Below are positions 1 to 9,258 of a stretch of 64,000 nt of DNA, one piece after another; positions within the stretch are counted from its first letter, which is position 1; each line of letters begins with the position of its first letter. The DNA is taken from positions 186,001 to 250,000 of the forward strand of contig CALSQO010000002.1 of the NCBI GenBank assembly GCA_943788495.1, written 5' to 3'. A model generated the notes under the pieces. That model saw only the letters and a program-made list of their open reading frames with translations, had not been told where the DNA came from and ran no database searches. Source of the DNA: UA16 sp905478895. Lineage in GTDB: Bacteria; Bacteroidota; Bacteroidia; Flavobacteriales_D; Sanyastnellaceae. Made by a program: the position numbers and the translations under genes.

Positions 1-242
1 CCGTTGGCCAGTTTAGGGTCAGTCATGCGGGTTTCGGCCCCAGCGCGCTCCGCGGCTTGCGCGATGCGGTCATCGTCAGTGGCGACCAAAACGGCATCAC
101 AAACGCCGGCACTCAAGGTTTTTTCAACGACCCGTTCAATGACCGTTTTACCCTCCAATTCGGCCAGCGGTTTGCCCGGAAATCGCGTTGAACCCCAGCG
201 AGCCGGAATGATGCCAACCAGTTTCGGATGTGCGTCGCTCAT
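1..242 (-). CDS. kdsB: 3-deoxy-manno-octulosonate cytidylyltransferase, N-terminal part
   Basis: CMP-KDO synthetase activates KDO with CTP in the cytoplasm for lipopolysaccharide inner-core synthesis. Only the first 80 codons lie in the window; the rest runs off the left edge. Translating the minus strand from the ATG at 242 gives the nucleotidyltransferase signature IPARWGSTRFPGKPLAEL at about residues 12-29, then VATDDDRIAQAAERAGAE, both typical of KdsB. The start codon overlaps the stop of the upstream TonB receptor gene (TAATG), which suggests translational coupling, although the two functions are not obviously linked. Family assignment is firm from the two motifs; only the N-terminus can be judged. 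Confidence 0.93.
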   Translation of the reverse strand, partial: MSDAHPKLVGIIPARWGSTRFPGKPLAELEGKTVIERVVEKTLSAGVCDAVLVATDDDRIAQAAERAGAETRMTDPKLAN

Positions 243-2680
243 TATTTGATTTCGTAGGTATACATCAAAGTAGTCAAACGAGGCGCTTCCATCGACATCG
301 GTCGAATGGCATATTCGGCATTGGCAATGTTGTTCACGACCAATGTAATTTTGTGTCCGTTGGACCATTCGCGTCCGAAGCGGGCATCAATGACCCATGG
401 CAGTGAAGGGTTCTGCTCCAACCACGCCCTTGCACCCCAATTGATGCCAGAAATGGCCGGATTTTCTTCAAAAGCGATGAATGCTTGGTCGAAATTCCGA
501 AGATTGGTTTGGTAGCGGGCGCTCAACCCGCCAAACCACTTCGCTCCTGAAATTTGAGCGTCAAAGCGGAAAACATGAGGGGAACGGTATTTCAAAATCA
601 AGCCTGTGGTATCGTGGCTGGTGCTGTAATACGTTGCCGCATAATTCGATGTGGTGTCGGGATTGTAATTGAATCCTGGGGTGGTGCTGATGGGATTGGT
701 GTAGGTGTACCCGGTAAGCACATCGACCCGTATGCGGTCCAATTGCAGGCGGCCGTTGATTGAGACTTCTCCTCCAGTCACCCTGCTTCCACCGGTATTC
801 ACACTCATGAAACCCAGTCCATAGGCATTCCCCTCGTTGGGCTGTTCGTCTTCATCAGGCCCCCAGGGACCAAACGTAAATTCAATGAAATCTCTGAAGT
901 CCTGGCGGAACAAGGCCAGATCCAGGAATCCTGCGAAAGGCCCCACCTTGAACCCCTGTTTCAAACCAACCTCAGCGGACCAAGAGTATTCCGGGCGTAA
1001 TTCCTCATTCGGATAGATTTGTAAGGCGCCCAGTCCCGTTCGGATGTACCGCTCTGCGATGGTTGGGAACCGGAACCCCTGGCCGTAGCTGCTTCGCAGA
1101 AACGTTGCTTCCGCCAATTGGTAATTGCCGCCAAGTCGGAATACGGGCTTTCCAGCGCCCGAACCGTTCACGGTGAAATACTCGTAGCGTCCTCCTCCGG
1201 ACAGTTTGAAGCGCTCCCCAATGGATTGATCAAACTGGACATAAGCGGACTGATTCGTGGCTGAATTGTTTCCGTCTGACGAGCCACCGCTGTACAATTC
1301 CGCCCGGCTCAGAGCAGTCAAGTTGACAATTCCCGTGGTGATTTTCAATCCGGGAATGTTCCAACGGTCGCCATTGACGAACACTTGGTATTCCCCGTAG
1401 AAAACGTGTGAACCATTCGACTGATCATTGTCGTTATCATTGTTGAGGTATTGCCATCGGGTGCGCAGGTTGTGCCGTATTCCCGACGGTGATAGGTATT
1501 GAATATAGGGATCTACCGTGCCGATGAGTTGATTGGTTCGGGTGGCAGCTCCGTCGAATGCGCCGTAAATGGAATCAGGCGCATTTTGCCAGATCAAGGT
1601 GTTGAGCGATTCTCCAAGTTGCCAATTTGTATTGAGGCCGTATGTCAACCCGGATACATTTGACTCTCGTTTTCGGATATTGGCGTTGAGTCTTGCGCGG
1701 TATTCCGCGCCATAACGGTCCACCTTCCAAGGTTGGAATCGAAAGTTTGCTGCGTCATTGGCCTCCACGTCTTCTGGAGCCAAAAACCCGTCATCTCCCA
1801 GGAAATTCCCACCGATGACCACGTCCCACGAACCCAATTGTTGGCTGTGCAGGAAACGCACGTTGGACTGCTGAGCTGCGCCCTTCCAATATTTGGCTTG
1901 ACCGGATCTCGGGTTGGAGTAAACACCGTGTTGAACGTTTATGCGCGTCAGGGGCCGCGCATCGGGAAATCGCGTGCGAACATTGATTACCCCGCTCAAC
2001 GCTGCGCTGCCAAATAGCACACTGGAGGCACCCTTGATGATTTCGATTTGTTCGATGTTTTCAACGGGCAAAAACCCCCAAGTTGGTCGCCCAGCATCCC
2101 CGCTCAAAACAGGCAGATCATCGACCATAATCATGACGCGCGATCCGGCACCATAGCTGAATCCGCTTCCGCTCCGGATTTGGGGTTCGCCGTTGACAAA
2201 AGTGACACCGGGATTCATCTCCAGTGCCGTTTCGAGGGTGGTTGTTCCTCGAGATTCCACAATTCGCGGCGGGATGACATCGATGGAAACGGTCACTTCA
2301 TTTGCAGATTGCTCAAAGCGTCCGGCACTCACGACTACTTGGCCAATCAATTCGGCCGATTCCTCGAGGTTCCAGTTCTGCGTGTAGGTTTGCCCAGCAC
2401 TCAAAACGCCCAGTGATTTCTCTGCCTTTTCCATGCCGATATAACTGCACCGCAAGTCAACGCTTGTTCCAGCCCATCCTGTAAGGTCGAGCGAGTAACT
2501 GCCATCAACCCGTGAATTGGTGATGCCGATGATTTTATCCCCTTCGCCTATGCCGGTCACAAAGGCTCCGGGCAACGCATTGTCCCGGCCGTCAAGAACA
2601 ACTCCCACAATGGTTTGGCTCCACGCTATGCTTAAGGCCACGAATAGCGAAACCAAAAGCAATGAAATTCGTTTTTGCAT
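242..2680 (-). CDS. TonB-dependent outer-membrane receptor
   Basis: Outer-membrane active transporter energised by TonB/ExbBD; the substrate is not evident. A signal peptide (MQKRISLLLVSLFVALSIAWSQ) is followed by a carboxypeptidase-regulatory-like beta domain (about residues 22-100), a plug domain (about 125-235, with the segment IEIIKGASSVLFGSAALSGV), and a long beta-barrel ending in an aromatic-rich strand. At about 812 residues it is within the normal size for siderophore or vitamin receptors and shorter than SusC-type proteins; no SusD partner is adjacent. An in-frame ATG six codons upstream (2698) is possible, but the start at 2680 gives the cleaner signal peptide. The stop overlaps the kdsB start by one base. 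Confidence 0.9.
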   Translation of the reverse strand: MQKRISLLLVSLFVALSIAWSQTIVGVVLDGRDNALPGAFVTGIGEGDKIIGITNSRVDGSYSLDLTGWAGTSVDLRCSYIGMEKAEKSLGVLSAGQTYTQNWNLEESAELIGQVVVSAGRFEQSANEVTVSIDVIPPRIVESRGTTTLETALEMNPGVTFVNGEPQIRSGSGFSYGAGSRVMIMVDDLPVLSGDAGRPTWGFLPVENIEQIEIIKGASSVLFGSAALSGVINVRTRFPDARPLTRINVQHGVYSNPRSGQAKYWKGAAQQSNVRFLHSQQLGSWDVVIGGNFLGDDGFLAPEDVEANDAANFRFQPWKVDRYGAEYRARLNANIRKRESNVSGLTYGLNTNWQLGESLNTLIWQNAPDSIYGAFDGAATRTNQLIGTVDPYIQYLSPSGIRHNLRTRWQYLNNDNDNDQSNGSHVFYGEYQVFVNGDRWNIPGLKITTGIVNLTALSRAELYSGGSSDGNNSATNQSAYVQFDQSIGERFKLSGGGRYEYFTVNGSGAGKPVFRLGGNYQLAEATFLRSSYGQGFRFPTIAERYIRTGLGALQIYPNEELRPEYSWSAEVGLKQGFKVGPFAGFLDLALFRQDFRDFIEFTFGPWGPDEDEQPNEGNAYGLGFMSVNTGGSRVTGGEVSINGRLQLDRIRVDVLTGYTYTNPISTTPGFNYNPDTTSNYAATYYSTSHDTTGLILKYRSPHVFRFDAQISGAKWFGGLSARYQTNLRNFDQAFIAFEENPAISGINWGARAWLEQNPSLPWVIDARFGREWSNGHKITLVVNNIANAEYAIRPMSMEAPRLTTLMYTYEIK

Positions 2681-2795
2681 GTGTGCAAGATGCAACATAA
2701 TGGGATGTTAATGCATTGGACGAAGGCCATGAATTGCCCACCCGCTTGTGCAAATCTGGCGAAGATTATGCAAGAGCGTGCACCAAATTTGTGAA

Positions 2796-3869
2796 ATGGA
2801 TCGGTTGAAGAAGTGGTGGGTTTTGTCGGGAGCAGAAGGCGTTGGGCCTGTGAAACTGAAAGATTGGATCGAGTCGGTCGGTTCGTTGGAGGATGCATGG
2901 AATCAAGCAAGACGGACAGATTCCTCCTTTGCAAGCCAGGAGCGAGAAAGACTGGATTCTTTGGCGCTGACATTGTCTGAAGAGGGATTTTGGGCAATGT
3001 CATGGGAGGACCAAGCCTATCCTCGGCCATGGAGGGAATTGCGCGATGCGCCAGTGGTCGTCTTTGGAAGTGGTAACCAACGCGCAATGAACGATCGGCC
3101 TTTTGCGGCTGTTGTAGGTACACGGGACTGTTCGCAACGAGCCGCCGAGTTGGGGTTCGAAGTGGGCCGCTTTTTGGCGGGGCAAGATTGGGGTGTTGTC
3201 AGTGGACTGGCGAGGGGAGTAGATGCCATGGCACATCGCGGGGCGTGTTATGCCAAAGGGCTTACGGTCGCCTGTTTGGGGAGTCCGCTTCGCCCTATTT
3301 ATCCCCAGGAGCATCGAGAATTGGCGGGGGAAATTATTAGGTGTGGCGGAGCCTTGATATCCGAGCACGCCCACGAGGCCGAAGTGCATCGCTGGCACTT
3401 TGCCGCGCGCAATCGGCTCATTGTTGCCATGGCTGAGGCGCTTGTAATGATTCAAAGTCCGGCGCGCGGTGGCGCGCTGATTTCAGCCCAATTGGCATTG
3501 GATTCGGGGGTCGATTGCTGGGTGTATCGACCCGATGATCGAAAGGAAACAGGAAAAAGATGGGCGGGCAATCGAACGATACTGGACGAGTTTCCAGACA
3601 TGGGATGGAGCTCGATGGAAGAGCTTTTTGCCCGCCTTGGTCAGACCTTGCGGGCCGCGACTCCCAATCAGTTGGAACAAGGCCTGCCGACGGATCTGCT
3701 TCCAATCTGGCGGTGGATTGTCCAAAAAGGCGGCGCTCAAATTTCAGACATAGCCCACGGGTGCAAAATGGATCCGGAGACCATTGGTCGCAAGCTCTTC
3801 ATCATGGAACTGAAAGGACTTGTGCAGCGAATTCCCGGAGGTTGGTACGTCCCTCAAGGCTTAGGATAA
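2796..3869 (+). CDS. dprA: DNA-processing protein DprA (Smf)
   Basis: DprA binds incoming single-stranded DNA during natural transformation and loads RecA. The Rossmann-like domain is clear: the segment GTRDCSQRAAELGF, then SGLARGVDAMAHRGA, the region around GSPLRPIYPQEH, and AARNRLIVAMAEALVMIQSPARGGALISA, in the family order. The last about 65 residues form a winged-helix-like domain (PIWRWIVQKGGAQISDIA onward). An open frame extends to an ATG at 2748, but the added residues are not family-like, so the ATG at 2796 (MDRLKKWWVLSG) is preferred. The 3' end overlaps the convergent antiporter gene by 9 bases. No other competence gene lies nearby. Confidence 0.93.
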   Translation: MDRLKKWWVLSGAEGVGPVKLKDWIESVGSLEDAWNQARRTDSSFASQERERLDSLALTLSEEGFWAMSWEDQAYPRPWRELRDAPVVVFGSGNQRAMNDRPFAAVVGTRDCSQRAAELGFEVGRFLAGQDWGVVSGLARGVDAMAHRGACYAKGLTVACLGSPLRPIYPQEHRELAGEIIRCGGALISEHAHEAEVHRWHFAARNRLIVAMAEALVMIQSPARGGALISAQLALDSGVDCWVYRPDDRKETGKRWAGNRTILDEFPDMGWSSMEELFARLGQTLRAATPNQLEQGLPTDLLPIWRWIVQKGGAQISDIAHGCKMDPETIGRKLFIMELKGLVQRIPGGWYVPQGLG

Positions 3870-5240
3870 GGGAGGGTCCGGCGATCCATGAGCGGCATCG
3901 CTTTCGTCAGCGTCTGCGGCATCGACTTGAGGTTCACCATCGGCCACATGTTCTTCAGGCGCATCGCTTGAAACCATTTCCGGAACGAGGGTGACGCCCT
4001 GCACAGTGATTCCATTTTGAACCAATGCAATGGTCATGACAATACTGGAAACCAAAATGATGACCAACAATATTCCTTGATCAAATTGGGGTTGAGCGAA
4101 TTGACTATAGGCCCCTTGAATTTGGAAAAAAAGGAGGATGGTGATGAGTCCACGTGGTGCGATATAGAGCAGTGGAAACATGCTTTTTCGCCGGAATACA
4201 ATCAAGCTCACGAACCGGACGGCAAAAAGAATGCAGCATATGATGAGCCCTTCGGTAATCACGTGCAAATCGGTGAGCGCCGCAAGTGAAACGGTCATTC
4301 CAAACAAGACAAAGAAAAAAGTGCGGATGACAAAAGCGCTTTCCAGCGTGAGCAAATGATAATCCCGGTGAAGTTCATGCATCCTCTGATCATCGAGCAG
4401 ATTGGCAGGAGAAGGCAGGATGTTCCACTTTTTTTTGGCCAAGTTCCATTGCGGGAAAAAGATGCGATGGTTGTTGAGCATCAAGCCAAAAATTAAGATC
4501 AAGACCAACGGACTGAGGTGCAGGAGCTTTTGGATGGAGTAGATGAGCAAAAGCACCGCAACACTCAAAAAAAGCTTCACTGGGCTGGTGATTTTCTGCA
4601 GAACATAGACCAGAATGTAGCTCACTACCACGGCTAGAATAAAGGTAACCAGTAAGTTGGTTCCGATATTGAGCAACACGGTATTCGCGGACTCCGTTTC
4701 TGAGTTGCCCAAGAGCAGGTAGAACGCCATGATGCCGAAGATGTCCGAAAACGTACTTTCATAGACCATGAATTCGCGGTCCGCATCGTCAAGTCCCGAG
4801 ACACTAGGAATGATGATTGCTGAGCTCATGATGGAAAGGGGAATGCCGTAAACCCATCCTTCGTACATCGGGATGTTCATGGCATAATGCAAGAAGCCCG
4901 CGATGGCTGCGGAGCTGCCCAACAATGCGATCAAAGCGACGGTCGCACTTTTGAGAATGAGCGGCATTTTTTCGCGGGACAGGTTCAATTCCAAAGCGGC
5001 CTCCAAAACGATGAAAATCAATCCAATGGTTCCTAGCAATTCGAGGACCAAAGATTCGAACGGAATGGAGGTCAATCCGATGGCATTCAAGCCTTGGCGA
5101 ATCAAAATGCCCATGCCGATGAGCACCAAAACACTGGGAATATTGGTGCGTTTCGCCAGCAGGTTTGCGAAGTAGCTCAGGATGATGACGAGTGACCCAC
5201 CAATCACCAGCCCGTAGGCGTTGATGTCAGAAACATTCAT
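3861..5240 (-). CDS. Cation/proton antiporter, CPA (Na+/H+ exchanger) superfamily
   Basis: Integral inner-membrane protein of 459 residues with about 11-13 hydrophobic segments and the overall pattern of the sodium/hydrogen exchanger family, probably exchanging Na+ or K+ for H+. Characteristic stretches include NIPSVLVLIGMGILI near the N-terminus, a segment with VLEAALELN, and SAIIIPSVSGLDDADREFMVYESTFSDIFG, where the acidic residues fit the ion-binding region. The C-terminus after about residue 410 is a short soluble acidic tail rich in Asp, Glu and Ala rather than a TrkA domain. The ion cannot be told from sequence. The gene follows rseP on the same strand with 27 bases between them, so it may be cotranscribed. 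Confidence 0.85.
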   Translation of the reverse strand: MNVSDINAYGLVIGGSLVIILSYFANLLAKRTNIPSVLVLIGMGILIRQGLNAIGLTSIPFESLVLELLGTIGLIFIVLEAALELNLSREKMPLILKSATVALIALLGSSAAIAGFLHYAMNIPMYEGWVYGIPLSIMSSAIIIPSVSGLDDADREFMVYESTFSDIFGIMAFYLLLGNSETESANTVLLNIGTNLLVTFILAVVVSYILVYVLQKITSPVKLFLSVAVLLLIYSIQKLLHLSPLVLILIFGLMLNNHRIFFPQWNLAKKKWNILPSPANLLDDQRMHELHRDYHLLTLESAFVIRTFFFVLFGMTVSLAALTDLHVITEGLIICCILFAVRFVSLIVFRRKSMFPLLYIAPRGLITILLFFQIQGAYSQFAQPQFDQGILLVIILVSSIVMTIALVQNGITVQGVTLVPEMVSSDAPEEHVADGEPQVDAADADESDAAHGSPDPPLS

Positions 5241-5267
5241 GGTTGTGAAGGCTCAAGTTACATCGCT

Positions 5268-6605
5268 TCAGCCAAACTGACCGGTGATGACTCGCCAGAT
5301 GTCATTGCCCAACGCCAGCGCCATCAATCCAAGCAAGAGCACAATACCAATGGTTTGGGCGTATTCGAGGAATTTATCAGAGGCGGGTCGCCCCATGATC
5401 ATTTCATACAATAAGAACATGACGTGTCCCCCATCAAGCGCTGGGATGGGCAAGAGGTTCATAAAGGCCAAAATCAACGAGAAAAAAGCGGTGTTTCGCC
5501 AGAAGATTTCCCAGTCCCAGCCTGCATCAAAGATGCTGCCGAAAGTCACCAAGCTGCCCACTTGGGAAGCTCCGGACTTGCTAAAAAGGAACCGCATGGA
5601 CAAGACGTATTCTTCCAACGTTGTCCAGGCCAATGTGAAGCCGTTCGTGAGCGATTCACCCAAGGTATAGGTCCGGTCGACCATTTGGAATTCACTCATC
5701 CCTTGCGGGGCGGCTTGGAAAAATCCTAACGCACCGCTGCTGTCCGTGTTGCAGACCAGTTCGGCTGTTTGGCCGTCCATTCGCAGGACTTCAATGGTGA
5801 CCGCTTTCGCTGGATTCGACTGAAGATAGCTCGTCACCTCACCATAAAATCGGGCAGAATTTCCATCGATCGAAATGAACCGGTCTCCGGCCAATAAGCC
5901 GCCTGCAGCCGCGCCACTTCCAGGCGCAACACGATCCACCAAGCACGGCACCCGCAATCCAAAAGGCTGTCGGATCGCACTGTCGACGAAAAGCTGTCCC
6001 AAATCCTGATCAAATTGCAAATCCACAATTTCCCCATCGCGTTCCAACTGCACGTTGGCTACTTGATCAAAGAACAACGTGCGTCGAATCTCTTTGAAGG
6101 ATTCAGGCGCTTCACCGTTGATGGCCAGCACTTGGTCGCCATCTTGAAAACCGAGGGGTTTCAGGCGGTCGTCCACTTCCAGGCCATATGGAATGCGGTC
6201 AGCAGGCAGCACGCTGTCGCCCCAAACATTGAGGACCATGCTGTAAATCGCAAAACCGAGAATCAAGTTGACGATGATCCCTCCGAGCATGATGATGAGT
6301 CGTTGCCATGCGGGCTTGGAGCGAAACTCCCACGGCTGTGGCTCCAGTTTCATCTGCTCTTTGTCCATGGATTCATCGATCATGCCTGAGATTTTGACGT
6401 AGCCGCCCAACGGCAACCAGCCGATGCCCCATTCCGTTTCTCCAATTTGCTTCTTGAACAATGAGAACCCGGGATTCATGAACAAATAAAACTTCTCGAC
6501 ACGCGTCTTGAAAGCACGAGCAGCCCAATAATGTCCGAGCTCATGCAATACGACGAGAATGGACAGGCTCAGAAGAAGTTGTGCGGCTTTGATGAGTGCA
6601 ACCAT
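5268..6605 (-). CDS. rseP: RIP site-2 metalloprotease RseP
   Basis: Intramembrane zinc protease that cleaves anti-sigma factors and signal-peptide remnants in the inner membrane. The first transmembrane helix holds the zinc motif HELGH (H21, E22, H25), and the C-terminal helix carries LLPIPALDGGH, supplying the third ligand, Asp at about 391. Between them are two PDZ-like segments (GLEVDDRLKPLGFQDGDQVLAINGE and the segment containing RVAPGSGAAAGGLLAGDRFISIDG). The length of 445 residues is normal. A -10-like element TAAATTTG sits about 18 bases upstream. No anti-sigma factor gene is adjacent. Confidence 0.95.
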   Translation of the reverse strand: MVALIKAAQLLLSLSILVVLHELGHYWAARAFKTRVEKFYLFMNPGFSLFKKQIGETEWGIGWLPLGGYVKISGMIDESMDKEQMKLEPQPWEFRSKPAWQRLIIMLGGIIVNLILGFAIYSMVLNVWGDSVLPADRIPYGLEVDDRLKPLGFQDGDQVLAINGEAPESFKEIRRTLFFDQVANVQLERDGEIVDLQFDQDLGQLFVDSAIRQPFGLRVPCLVDRVAPGSGAAAGGLLAGDRFISIDGNSARFYGEVTSYLQSNPAKAVTIEVLRMDGQTAELVCNTDSSGALGFFQAAPQGMSEFQMVDRTYTLGESLTNGFTLAWTTLEEYVLSMRFLFSKSGASQVGSLVTFGSIFDAGWDWEIFWRNTAFFSLILAFMNLLPIPALDGGHVMFLLYEMIMGRPASDKFLEYAQTIGIVLLLGLMALALGNDIWRVITGQFG

Positions 6606-6622
6606 GTATCAGAATTGGAGTG

Positions 6623-6630
6623 CAAATTTA
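6623..6630 (-). promoter_or_regulatory. Bacteroidota-type -7 element ahead of rseP
   Basis: Reads TAAATTTG on the minus strand, matching the TAnnTTTG consensus, 18 bases upstream of the rseP ATG. No clear TTG element is found at the expected distance upstream, so this is only a half-supported promoter. Confidence 0.4.
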
Positions 6631-6733
6631 GGTTGCAATTGCAACCCATCCGGCGGAATCATTTGCGAATAAATCGGAATCTCAACCCGGAAGACCGTTC
6701 CGTCGTGTTTCGTGTATTATTCTTGCAATTGAA

Positions 6734-9211
6734 ATGGCCAAGAACCCCAAACCGCAACCGAAAAAACGAAAGCCTAAGGCGAAAGCGAAGGCAAAGCCTA
6801 ATTATGCTCGTCAAAAAGCATGGATTTGGTTGCTGGGTTTGGCGCCCATGCTTGGGCTTTCCGGCCTCGTTCTGGTGGCTTCTTATGGCGATTTACCGGA
6901 CACGGAAACCCTGGCCAACCCAAAAACGGAACTGGCCACTCAGGTGTTTTCAGCCGATGGCAAACTCATTGGACGTTATTACTCAGAGAACCGCTCGGAC
7001 GCCCGTTTCGATGAGCTTCCCGCCAACCTCGTGAATGCGCTGATCAGCACTGAAGACGCACGATTCTATAGCCACAGCGGCATCGACTTTATCGGCTTGG
7101 CTCGCGCAATTGCGTTCATGGGAGCGCGCGGAGGGGGCAGCACATTGACCCAGCAATTGGCCAAACAGTTGTTCACCGAGCAATATGACCGAACGTCCTG
7201 GCTAGAGCGGGCGCTGCTTCAAAAACCCAAAGAATGGATCATTGCTGCCCGCTTGGAAAGGCATTACACGAAAGAAGAGATTGTCGCCCTTTACTTGAAT
7301 CGGTACGATTTCTTAAACCAGGCGGTTGGAATCAAATCAGCGGCCAATATTTATTTCGATAAGGAGGTTAAGGATCTTGCGCTTCACGAATCTGCCATGT
7401 TAGTGGGCATGCTGAAGAACAGCTCGTTGTTCAATCCTTTGCGCCGCGAAGAGCTGGTGCAGAATAGGCGCAATGTGGTTTTTGGCCAGCTGGCACGCTA
7501 CGGCGAGATATCCGTCGCCGCGAAGGACTCATTGGCTGAATTGCCATTGGGCCTGCGCTTCCAAAAGGTCAGTCACGACGAAGGGCTGGCTCCGTATTTC
7601 AGGGAAAACCTCCGCAGCGAATTGAAGGCACTTTTCAACGCCAAGACGGCTACGGACGAATGGGCCATTTCCAAGGCTGACGGCGCACAGTATGATTTGT
7701 ACCGCGACGGCATTCAGGTGTTCACCACCATAGATAGCCGAATGCAAAAAGCAGCAGAAGAGGCCGTGCATCGTCATTTGGGGGGCGAATTGCAAGGTTC
7801 GTTGGACCGGGACCTGCGGTCTAGGCCCAAATCAATTTGGCCGTTTTTCGAAGAAATCGAACGCGATGTTCGCGATGGAATCATCGAACAAGCGGTGAAG
7901 CAAAGCGAGCGGTACCGGGTCTACACGGGTAAATTTTGCCCCGAATGCGAACGTCCGGGTTTCTACATTGAGAAAACCGAAACAGAAGCGGGCAATGAAT
8001 GGCATTGCGACGAGGCCAAGGGGGGATGCAGCCACCGGTGGCACCGTCCGACTAAGAAAGAGATAAACGTGGCCTTCAAGCAGCCGACCAAGATGCGGGT
8101 ATTCAATCACGCAGGCGATCGGGACACATTGATGTCTCCTCGAGATTCCATCCTCTATTACAAGAGTTTGTTGCACGCCGGATTGATGTCACTGGAGCCC
8201 AAAACAGGTCACGTAAAAGCGTGGGTTGGGGGCGTAGATTACCGCTATTTCAAATACGATAACGTCTCCCAGTCGAAGCGTCAGGTCGGGTCGATTTTCA
8301 AGCCATTCGTTTACGCGACAGCACTTCGCCATGGGATGAAGCGGTGCACGGAATTGCCCAACCAGCGCATCTGTGTTGAGATGCCAGGGGATCAACCGGA
8401 TTGGTGTCCCGACAACTCTGACTTTGAATACGGTGAGGTCGTCACCTTGGAATACGCATTGGCCAATTCCATGAATACGATTTCGGCCAAGTTGATGAAG
8501 GAATTTGGTCCGGAACGCATTATCCAGCTGGCCCACTCGTTGGGAATTGAAACGGAAATCCCCGCCGTTCCTTCGATTGCGCTGGGTTCCTCACAACTGA
8601 CCCTCAAGGAAATCACGGTGGCGAATGCCGCACTTGTCAATGGCGGGGTGTATGTGAAGCCTTCGACCATTTTACGCATCGAAGACAAGTACGGCAATGT
8701 CATTTGGTCGCCCGAACCGGTCATGCGTCAAGGTTTGGACCGCCGCACGGCAGGGACCATAGTCGATATGATGAAAGGAGTGGTCGACGGCGCTTACAAC
8801 CCGAAAACGGGGGATAAAAAAGGCACCGGGATTCGGTTGCGCATGGATATTGAGCGACGCAAATACGATAACATCAAGGTGCCGATGGCGGGCAAGACAG
8901 GAACGACCCAAGGTCACTCAGACGGCTGGTTCATGGGGATGACGCCAGATCTGGTTACGGGTGTTTGGGTGGGAGCGCAAGATCCTTCGGTGCGATTCAG
9001 CACCATTGCGAATGGCCAAGGAGCAAATACGGCGTTGCCGATTTATGGCTTTTATATGAATGCGGTTTACGATGATTCCTCCATTGAGTTGAGTCAGGAG
9101 GATTTTGCGTTGCCGGAAGGAATTGGGTTGGATTCTTTGGACTGCAAGCAGTGGTTCGAATTGAATGAAGCTACATTTGGAATTGGCGACGACGACGACC
9201 TATTTCAATAA
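6734..9211 (+). CDS. Penicillin-binding protein 1A with a cysteine-rich insert
   Basis: Bifunctional class A PBP that polymerises and crosslinks peptidoglycan in the periplasm. A basic cytoplasmic N-terminus (about 28 residues, Lys/Pro-rich) and one membrane anchor precede the GT51 glycosyltransferase domain (EDARFYSHSG with E107; GGGSTLTQQLAKQLF). The transpeptidase domain has SIFK (S520, K523), SMN (S579, N581) and KTGTT (K721). Between the domains, residues about 400-436 contain four cysteines in the pattern CPEC-N19-C-N6-C with neighbouring histidines, resembling a zinc ribbon and unexpected in the periplasm. At 825 residues the length is normal. It is transcribed divergently from rseP. 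PBP1A-like (ponA/mrcA) is certain; the exact orthologue is not. Confidence 0.94.
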   Translation: MAKNPKPQPKKRKPKAKAKAKPNYARQKAWIWLLGLAPMLGLSGLVLVASYGDLPDTETLANPKTELATQVFSADGKLIGRYYSENRSDARFDELPANLVNALISTEDARFYSHSGIDFIGLARAIAFMGARGGGSTLTQQLAKQLFTEQYDRTSWLERALLQKPKEWIIAARLERHYTKEEIVALYLNRYDFLNQAVGIKSAANIYFDKEVKDLALHESAMLVGMLKNSSLFNPLRREELVQNRRNVVFGQLARYGEISVAAKDSLAELPLGLRFQKVSHDEGLAPYFRENLRSELKALFNAKTATDEWAISKADGAQYDLYRDGIQVFTTIDSRMQKAAEEAVHRHLGGELQGSLDRDLRSRPKSIWPFFEEIERDVRDGIIEQAVKQSERYRVYTGKFCPECERPGFYIEKTETEAGNEWHCDEAKGGCSHRWHRPTKKEINVAFKQPTKMRVFNHAGDRDTLMSPRDSILYYKSLLHAGLMSLEPKTGHVKAWVGGVDYRYFKYDNVSQSKRQVGSIFKPFVYATALRHGMKRCTELPNQRICVEMPGDQPDWCPDNSDFEYGEVVTLEYALANSMNTISAKLMKEFGPERIIQLAHSLGIETEIPAVPSIALGSSQLTLKEITVANAALVNGGVYVKPSTILRIEDKYGNVIWSPEPVMRQGLDRRTAGTIVDMMKGVVDGAYNPKTGDKKGTGIRLRMDIERRKYDNIKVPMAGKTGTTQGHSDGWFMGMTPDLVTGVWVGAQDPSVRFSTIANGQGANTALPIYGFYMNAVYDDSSIELSQEDFALPEGIGLDSLDCKQWFELNEATFGIGDDDDLFQ

Positions 9212-9258
9212 ACCTTGAGAAGACACAGCTTCAGAAGAAGCGACAAACGATCAGCAGC

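Noticed and set aside
9220..9238. Small GCTTC/GAAGC hairpin after the PBP gene
   Set aside because: The stem is only five bases with no T-run, too weak to call a terminator.
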